Virus record (IMG/VR): IMGVR_UViG_3300032401_000008
Span: 1-64,000 of that record
Length of the DNA stretch: 64,000 nucleotides
Source of the DNA: a virus
Reading direction: 5' to 3' (one strand)
In this document: piece after piece, positions 58,155-64,000 of the stretch
Layout of the letters: each line of letters begins with the position of its first letter
How positions within the stretch are numbered: position 1 is the stretch's first letter
Translations under genes and position numbers: made by a program
The notes under the pieces: generated by a model
Told to the model about the DNA's origin: nothing
What the model saw: only the letters and a program-made list of their open reading frames with translations
Database searches by the model: none

Positions 58155-60161
58155 GTGGCCCTAATCGATACCTTAAGATCGAGTGGTGCGCTGGTACTTT
58201 ACCTTGACCTACGCTCAGGTAATACCTATGACTACAGTGGAAATGCTGCTACTGTTACGCTGACAAGTCCTATTTGGAATAGCCGGAACGGATTGAGTTT
58301 TGCTGGTAGTACGTCAAAAATAGTAGTCACCGATAAAGCTAGTCTTAGATTAACGACTGGGTCTATCGTAGCGCTTAGCATGTTTAAAATAGTCTCTGGC
58401 TCACCACAAATAGTAGATAAATCATCTGCTGGTGGAATCAATTATAGGTTTTATTTTGACACAGCAAATATATATTTACAAGATAATACTGTAAGCAGAT
58501 CCATCGCCTATTCGTCTATAGCTGGAAAGAAATCCTTGGCAGTCAACTTCGGTGACGGAACAGCACCAGAGTTTTTCGTTAACGGAGTCAGTATAGGATC
58601 GGCAGTAGGAAATAACACAGTTTCAACTACTGTAGATAACGTAACTATAGGTAACGCCTACGATAGTTCTAACCATTTACGTAATAATCTAAGTGCTGTT
58701 GTTATTATCAACCGTAAACTAACAGCAGCAGAACACGCTCAAATATTTGGTGAACTACAGGCCATGAAGTGGCCCACTAAAACCATTTCTAGAATAAAGC
58801 CTGTCAAAAACATAGGGCTACCCGAAGCTAACTTACTTAGCGCGTTTGAGTTACAGCAGAATGGTGCTACAGTATATGATAACGGTTCGGTAATGAATAA
58901 TGCTACAAACATAGGTCCACCTTGGTTCAGTAAAGACCGCATGGGTAAAACGGCTGAATTTTATACTCCAATTAACAACGGATCCATTCAGAATGCTGAT
59001 AACGCCGCATATACATTTGAATTCCCGGTAAGTATGTCGGCCTGGTATAGACCCAAAACCGTTGGATCCCCCACCCAAGCCCAAATAGTAGGCAGAGGTT
59101 ATAGGTCTGTGGAAGGTTCTACTTCACCACTCAACCAAGGTCTCTATGTGGCGAGTGACCAAAAAGCATATTTCAAAATGAATTCAAGCAATCTAAATCT
59201 GGGCTGTGCTGCCGCTGATATCTTTCGGGTTGGCGTCTGGACACACGTAGCAGCTACTTATGACGGTGTAAACGCTACACTTTATATCAATGGTCAGCAA
59301 TCAGCTCAAACACCGTACTCCACGGCTTGGGTAGAGACAAACAGGCGAATAGTTATAGGCGGTGAAATCTCTGCTGCCGGTGAATGCCCTGGGCACATAG
59401 CAGACTGTAAATACTATCAGCGAGCGCTGAGTGCTGCTGAGATACTACAGGAGTATAAACGTGGAGCACCGGCAGGCTTTACGGTCGGAGCCGCTAAGCA
59501 ACAGTCACTAGCAGCTACGGGTAATATCCTTTCCAACTTCTGGACAAACAGAACTTCAACCGGTGTTACTGGAGTAGAAGTATCGGGTGCGAAAATAATT
59601 ACCTATGCTCAGGCTAGCGCTGCAAGCATACTTAGGTTAGTCTCTTATACAACGTCCAATAGATTAAGTTCAACTTATGGCACTTCTTGGCCTGGTCAAA
59701 TAACTCGCGGACAAGCTTGTTTTGGTACCTGGCAGTGGTACATAAATAAAACGTCCGACACGTCAACCGTGCGGCTAGTGCCTATGCTAAACTCTTCTTC
59801 TGAATGGGATAGTGGTGGGGGTGTAAACGGTTACCTGTTAGAAATAGATGCAAACGAAGCTATCGGAGTATACAGAGTAACCACAGCGGCCAAAGCAAGC
59901 ACAATTATGGTATCGGCCAATGGCTATATTACGCGCAACGTCTGGCACAAGATCAAACTAACACGCGCCGTCAAGGGTACTTTTACTCTATACGTTGATG
60001 ATGTACTTGTTCCCGCTAGCGCAGGAGCTAATCCGGGTTCGGACACCACTTATCTTACGGGAGTTGACATAACCCAGGTTAGCTTAACAGACGGGGACAA
60101 ATTTGCTTTGTCATGCAATACAGGGGCATGTAATTTCCTTCATAGTTACGGGGTGATATAG
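58155..60161 (+). CDS. Fibre-block protein with two LamG-like domains
   Basis: 668 residues. Residues 5-215 and 225-445 are concanavalin-type sandwiches, each opening with a DYSGN or YDNGS turn and containing GxWTHVAATYDG...LYINGQQ, the LamG core. Residues 455-668 form a third beta domain. LamG folds bind glycans. GTG start with GAGGT. It ends directly before the next gene. Confidence 0.75.
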   Translation: MALIDTLRSSGALVLYLDLRSGNTYDYSGNAATVTLTSPIWNSRNGLSFAGSTSKIVVTDKASLRLTTGSIVALSMFKIVSGSPQIVDKSSAGGINYRFYFDTANIYLQDNTVSRSIAYSSIAGKKSLAVNFGDGTAPEFFVNGVSIGSAVGNNTVSTTVDNVTIGNAYDSSNHLRNNLSAVVIINRKLTAAEHAQIFGELQAMKWPTKTISRIKPVKNIGLPEANLLSAFELQQNGATVYDNGSVMNNATNIGPPWFSKDRMGKTAEFYTPINNGSIQNADNAAYTFEFPVSMSAWYRPKTVGSPTQAQIVGRGYRSVEGSTSPLNQGLYVASDQKAYFKMNSSNLNLGCAAADIFRVGVWTHVAATYDGVNATLYINGQQSAQTPYSTAWVETNRRIVIGGEISAAGECPGHIADCKYYQRALSAAEILQEYKRGAPAGFTVGAAKQQSLAATGNILSNFWTNRTSTGVTGVEVSGAKIITYAQASAASILRLVSYTTSNRLSSTYGTSWPGQITRGQACFGTWQWYINKTSDTSTVRLVPMLNSSSEWDSGGGVNGYLLEIDANEAIGVYRVTTAAKASTIMVSANGYITRNVWHKIKLTRAVKGTFTLYVDDVLVPASAGANPGSDTTYLTGVDITQVSLTDGDKFALSCNTGACNFLHSYGVI

Positions 60162-61463
60162 ATGTCTCTCCTAAATAAATACAGTACGCCCGCAGAAAGG
60201 CAACGCAAGTGCTCGTTCGCTGAGCGCTTTGACGGACCAGCAGAAGTAGCTAGGAATGGCGGAGTTCCTACCGGATCTGTTACATGGGTTAATAACGGTC
60301 TACAGCTTAATACAACAACATCCTATGTTGAGTATTCAACCCGTTCTGCAAACGCGAATCAGCCCTGGACAGTATATGGGGGAGTCGTTGAATTTACTCC
60401 TACCTTTGCTCCTGATGATGGCCTTTCTCATTACTTGGTCTCAACTTCAGCTAACTCATACGGGGTCTATAAGCACTCTGCCAGCTCACTTCGGGTTCTA
60501 GTCGGCGGAACACAGGTTATTAGTGCGGCGATTGCTGAGTATTCCGCTTACTGGAAAATAAACGAAGTAAACCGATTAGCCTGGGCTTGCATAAATGCGT
60601 CTAGCTATCTATACCTAAACGGCACACTAATCAAATTCTCTAACACCGCATGGACTGCGGCAGCAATTACATCCTTCACTATCGGAGCCAGCGCAAACTC
60701 CTTTGTTGGCATTATTCATTCGGTAAAGATTTTTACTTCTGCGTCAACAGCTCAAAACCTTACAACCAGAGACTTAGAAGTCCTAAGTGCAGGTACTACT
60801 TACACTTATTGGCAATCTGCTACTTGTATTATGGACGGTATGGCTGCAAATTACGACATAGCAAACTATAGACACCTGGATCTATCTGGCAATGGTAATC
60901 ACGTTTTGCTTGGAAACGGGGCAGGCACAGGTACGCCGACAAAGCTATCGACACAGGGTTATAACTTTGTCTCTGCTAGTTCCCAGTATATGTCTGTACC
61001 TTTAGCCGCATGGCCTGGAACTGCCGGGACCCTGTTGCTTGATGTGAGCGTGAGCACGAACGCTGCAGCCCATAGCCTATTTGGAACAGATCATACTAGT
61101 GGCGGGAACTTCGAAGTATTTTCTAGTGTCTCAGGGGCAAATGACCGGATTATTATGGGTAACGGTACCGGACAAACCGCGTGCAACTTGGGAGCAGACT
61201 TTAGGTGGAATAAAATTATAGTAGGCACAACATGGCTAACTAGTAGTACCGTCAAGGGCTACACACAGGGGGCATTTGTAGCCTCTAGCAATATCGGGGC
61301 TACAACACCTTACACACCTACTACCTCCTGGTGGCTTGGAAGGTATGATTCTTCCTATCTCACGGGCACCCTGCGTAGCTTCCTATCTTTCTCTCGTGAA
61401 CTAAGTTCTATTCAAATCGCTGACGCAACATTACAAATGCAAAAGTGGAGAAATAAAATTTAA
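60162..61463 (+). CDS. Fibre-block protein with two LamG-like domains
   Basis: 433 residues. Two concanavalin-type halves (about 35-210 and 230-430); the second opens with DLSGNGNHV and ends SFSREL followed by an IADATLQMQKW helix that matches LamG C-caps. It is coupled to the preceding LamG-like gene with no gap. Probably a surface or glycan-binding part. Confidence 0.7.
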   Translation: MSLLNKYSTPAERQRKCSFAERFDGPAEVARNGGVPTGSVTWVNNGLQLNTTTSYVEYSTRSANANQPWTVYGGVVEFTPTFAPDDGLSHYLVSTSANSYGVYKHSASSLRVLVGGTQVISAAIAEYSAYWKINEVNRLAWACINASSYLYLNGTLIKFSNTAWTAAAITSFTIGASANSFVGIIHSVKIFTSASTAQNLTTRDLEVLSAGTTYTYWQSATCIMDGMAANYDIANYRHLDLSGNGNHVLLGNGAGTGTPTKLSTQGYNFVSASSQYMSVPLAAWPGTAGTLLLDVSVSTNAAAHSLFGTDHTSGGNFEVFSSVSGANDRIIMGNGTGQTACNLGADFRWNKIIVGTTWLTSSTVKGYTQGAFVASSNIGATTPYTPTTSWWLGRYDSSYLTGTLRSFLSFSRELSSIQIADATLQMQKWRNKI

Positions 61464-61515
61464 TTTTTTAGCTAACAACCCCTCTAAAATTAATCCCCTC
61501 CAAAACCCAAAATCT

Positions 61516-61525
61516 TGTGTATATT
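61516..61525 (+). promoter_or_regulatory. Phage-type promoter word TGTGTATATT
   Basis: One base different from TGTGTATAAT, 23 bases ahead of the ATG at 61549, with CAGGAG between. No -35 is present. Confidence 0.55.
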
Positions 61526-61548
61526 ACCTTTAGAACTCAGGAGCACGC

Positions 61549-62457
61549 ATGGCAAAAACTTTAGTTTTTGGTGATATTATTGTAGATAAGTACACTTATT
61601 GTAAAACAAAAAGAACGTCAAGAGAAGCCCCTATTTCCATTTTTGAAAAAGAAAAACAGGAACTTAAACTAGGTGGAGCAGCAAACGTTGCTGCTAATAT
61701 AAAATCTTTAGGTGGAAACCCTGTTTTATTTGGAATTATCGTAGATGATGAATATGGAAAATTTGTAATAGACACATTAAACAAATTAGAAATACCCTTT
61801 ATAGGTATTATTCTTAATAAAAATGAAAATATTCAAACTATAGTAAAAGAAAGATTTTGTAACGAAAATAAGCACTTATTTAGGGTTGACTCAGGAATAC
61901 CTTTTGATCCCAGTTTTTTTTCATTAGAAGATATTACAAAATGCTTAACAAAATTTGAAACAGCACTACAAAACGTATCATCTTTAGTTGTATCTGATTA
62001 CGGATATAAAACAATCGAGTTAGTTTCTATTCCAATAATAAATAAACTGTATGCTAAATACAATATTCCAGTTTTCGTGGATTCCCGATATCAAATTAAT
62101 AAGTTTAATTCTGTACACACCCTTCTTCCAAGTGTAGAAGATTTAAGTTTAGACTCAGGTGACAACGTAGTAAATTTTTGTAAAAAACTAATACTAGAAT
62201 CCAACAGTAATTATTTACTACTAAAAGCAGGAAAAAACGGGTTACTTTTATTTACAAAAGAAAAAGAAATTTATAAGTCTACAAGTAAGTCCAACGTTGT
62301 GGTGGACTCGTGCGGTGCTGGGGATTCAGTACTTGCCGCTTGGGTTGTAGCTACACTAGAAAATAAATCCAACGAAGAAAAGTTAACTTTTGCTCAAGAA
62401 GCTGGAGATGAAAAAGTAAAATTTTGGGGAACGCATGCTGTAAAATTGGGAGAGTAA
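61549..62457 (+). CDS. PfkB-family sugar kinase, heptose-7-phosphate kinase-like
   Basis: 302 residues, ribokinase fold: VFGDIIVDKYTYC at 5-17, EAPISIF and GGAANVAANIKSLGG at 42-56 typical of the RfaE/HldE kinase domain, VVSDYG near 145 and the catalytic CGAGDSV at 253-259. The HldE-type enzyme phosphorylates heptose-7-phosphate on the path to ADP-heptose. The cytidylyltransferase half is absent. With the family 9 transferase at 21976 it may serve glycan synthesis; ribose or fructose substrates are possible. Confidence 0.78.
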   Translation: MAKTLVFGDIIVDKYTYCKTKRTSREAPISIFEKEKQELKLGGAANVAANIKSLGGNPVLFGIIVDDEYGKFVIDTLNKLEIPFIGIILNKNENIQTIVKERFCNENKHLFRVDSGIPFDPSFFSLEDITKCLTKFETALQNVSSLVVSDYGYKTIELVSIPIINKLYAKYNIPVFVDSRYQINKFNSVHTLLPSVEDLSLDSGDNVVNFCKKLILESNSNYLLLKAGKNGLLLFTKEKEIYKSTSKSNVVVDSCGAGDSVLAAWVVATLENKSNEEKLTFAQEAGDEKVKFWGTHAVKLGE

Positions 62458-62458
62458 A

Positions 62459-62788
62459 GTGTATTATATTGCTTTAGTTACCGAAGAAGAAGGAAGATAT
62501 TGTATAGATTTTCCGTCTTGTCCTGGCTGCTGCACTTTCATAGAAGGAGACGGAGATCTTCAAGAAACAGCCTCAGAAGCGTTAGAAGGTTGGCTTGAGG
62601 CCAGTATAGCAGCTAGCTACGTAATATCTTTAGGCTACAATAATTACTATGTAGAAGAAGGAATATACGAACTTCCTTCAAAAGGTTGTTCTGCGCTTAT
62701 CCCTATTGCAATTTCTTCGGACGTTGCTGCAAAAGTAGTCGTGTATAAAATTACAAAAGATAATTTAAATATAGCAAAGGATTTTTAA
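62459..62788 (+). CDS. HicB-like protein, no HicA partner visible
   Basis: 109 residues. The N-terminus YYIALVTEEEGRYCIDFPSCPGC...TASEALEGWLEASI is the partial RNase H-like fold of HicB antitoxins. The C-terminal half replaces the usual DNA-binding domain with a beta part. GTG start, GGGAG upstream, one base after the kinase. No HicA-like gene is adjacent, so a function against a host toxin or an unrelated one is possible. Confidence 0.65.
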   Translation: MYYIALVTEEEGRYCIDFPSCPGCCTFIEGDGDLQETASEALEGWLEASIAASYVISLGYNNYYVEEGIYELPSKGCSALIPIAISSDVAAKVVVYKITKDNLNIAKDF

Positions 62789-62790
62789 TA

Positions 62791-64000
62791 ATGCTTAATC
62801 CGCTAGCAGAAAAAATTTTAAAGTCTAAATACTTACAAGAAAAAGATACCTGTGCAAATGACATTTTTACTCGTGTAGCAAAAGTTGCTGCTATTGTGGA
62901 TGTTATAGAAGCGCATTTAGTTCCACCAAGTTTGTTTGAAGAGTACCAAGAGCTTGCACAACGAGTATATGATCGTAGAAAACTTAAGGCAAAAAAGAAT
63001 AAAAATATAAAAGATTTCAAAGGCATTTGGGAAAAAGAAGCTAAAAAATACTATAATTTAATTTCTTCTTTAGATTTTATGGCAGCTTCCCCAATACTTC
63101 TAAACGCAGGAAAATTAGACAAAAAAGGGATGTTGGCAAGCTGTTTCTTCCTTAGAGTACAAGATTCTATGGAAGCAATTCTTGACAGAGCAAAAGACGT
63201 TGGGTTGATTTCTAAGCTAGGCGGCGGTGTTGGTCTTGACGTTTCCGACCTGAGACCAAAAGGCTCTACCGTAAAAGGAACAAACGGAAAAAGCAGCGGT
63301 CCTGTCTCTTTCCTAAAAGTTTATAACGAAATAGGAAATCAAGTAGAACAAGGTGGTCTTAGGCGCGCTGCTATGCTTGCCTGCATGTGCTGTGACCATC
63401 CAGATATTTTAGACTTCATCATGGCAAAGAAGGAAGAAGGAGTATTCAAAAATTTTAATTTTTCTGTTCTTCTTTCTGATCGCTTTATGACACAACTTAA
63501 AGACAGTCCTAGTTCTATCTGGATTTGTAATTTTGAAGGCACAGGATATATTATTTCAAAAAATAGAGAGATCGTTCCTACTTCTGACTATAAAAGCACA
63601 GAAAATTACTATTCTATACAAGATATTTGGAATCTTATTATAGAACACGCTCATGCAAACGGAGAACCTGGAATTTTATTTGATGATACAATTCAAAGAG
63701 CAGATCCTTTCAAGGGAAAATACGGAAAACTTTGTGTAAATCCCTGCTCAGAACTAACCTTATTGGATGGTGAATCGTGCATTTTAGGCTCTATAAATTT
63801 ATCAAACATGGTTGAAGAAAAAGAAAATCCTCGTTGTCATATTGAGTATGATAAATTAGATAAAACTATAGAGCTTGGTGTACGTTTTCTTGACAATATG
63901 GTAGATTTAAATTATTATCCGCTTAAAAGTATAGAAGAAACTACATTAAAATTTAGAAAACTTGGCCTTGGAACAATGGGTTTACATGATTTATTACTAA
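62791..64000 (+). CDS. Adenosylcobalamin-dependent (class II) ribonucleotide reductase, N-terminal part
   Basis: 403 codons visible, cut by the right edge. It reduces ribonucleotides to deoxyribonucleotides. Class II signs: FMAASPILLNAG then LASCFFL with the first redox Cys, the LGGGVGLDVSDLRPKG loop, and NPCSE holding the Asn/Cys/Glu active-site residues. The TGEPGILF-type segment (HANGEPGILFDD) also fits. It would need vitamin B12 from the host. It feeds the dNTP pool with the dNMP kinase. Confidence 0.88.
   Translation, partial: MLNPLAEKILKSKYLQEKDTCANDIFTRVAKVAAIVDVIEAHLVPPSLFEEYQELAQRVYDRRKLKAKKNKNIKDFKGIWEKEAKKYYNLISSLDFMAASPILLNAGKLDKKGMLASCFFLRVQDSMEAILDRAKDVGLISKLGGGVGLDVSDLRPKGSTVKGTNGKSSGPVSFLKVYNEIGNQVEQGGLRRAAMLACMCCDHPDILDFIMAKKEEGVFKNFNFSVLLSDRFMTQLKDSPSSIWICNFEGTGYIISKNREIVPTSDYKSTENYYSIQDIWNLIIEHAHANGEPGILFDDTIQRADPFKGKYGKLCVNPCSELTLLDGESCILGSINLSNMVEEKENPRCHIEYDKLDKTIELGVRFLDNMVDLNYYPLKSIEETTLKFRKLGLGTMGLHDLLL

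Noticed and set aside
1-64000. CRISPR array, integrase, transposase or rRNA/tRNA genes
   Set aside because: I saw no regularly spaced direct repeats, no recombinase motifs and no RNA-gene signatures. The only direct repeats are the 41-base pair, the 147-base unit and the hexamer run.

Overview
The window is 64 kb of a large AT-rich, double-stranded DNA tailed phage with a contractile (myovirus) tail. The evidence is a terminase large subunit at the left edge and a full tail block: sheath, tube, frameshifted tail-assembly chaperone, tape measure, hub, spike, baseplate J and fibres. There is also a complete phage replication set. There are no rRNA, tRNA, integrase or CRISPR features. A Gram-negative host is suggested, but not proven, by spanin-like proteins, a heptosyltransferase-like enzyme and a heptose-kinase-like enzyme. 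Both ends of the window cut genes (terminase and ribonucleotide reductase), so the genome is longer than this window; no capsid or portal gene is visible here.

Layout. 1-856 (minus): terminase large subunit and a small membrane protein. 1059-3447 (plus): an envelope or lysis-like cassette with a small membrane protein, a membrane-anchored trypsin-like protease, an i-spanin-like protein and a u-spanin-like protein. 3448-14729 (minus): replication and recombination, with an SSB-like protein, RecA, a uracil-DNA glycosylase/family A DNA polymerase fusion, a sigma-like/winged-helix protein, a primase zinc-finger protein, DnaB-like helicase, DnaC-like loader and an SF2 helicase. 14826-24106 (minus): seven glycosyltransferases interleaved with RuvC, a dNMP kinase and an HD phosphohydrolase. 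24107-24683: the only long non-coding stretch, a divergent control region with a cluster of hairpins that have three-base loops. 24684-46881 (plus): metallopeptidase, LSm-like protein, tail, baseplate and fibres. 46878-50589 (minus): a five-gene block with an ADP-ribosyltransferase-like/HTH fusion. 50685-61463 (plus): a fibre/decoration block rich in paralogues and LamG-like proteins, including a GC-richer cassette of two secreted proteins. 61549-64000 (plus): heptose-kinase-like enzyme, HicB-like protein and B12-dependent ribonucleotide reductase.

How it fits together. Replication, dNTP supply and sugar-transfer genes are read leftwards from the control region; virion genes are read mainly rightwards. 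A short promoter-like word, TGTGTATAAT and close variants, recurs in front of recA, the HD gene, the tail operon, the baseplate J gene, the sugar kinase and inside the sigma-like gene. It has no recognisable -35 partner, so it is a candidate phage-wide regulatory class. The most notable points are this promoter set and the ribosome-site hairpins beside it, the triloop-hairpin cluster, a fibre gene apparently broken by two compensating A-tract indels, the ADP-ribosyltransferase/HTH fusion, the secreted LamG/metallophosphoesterase cassette beside a 41-base duplication, and the glycosyltransferase island.
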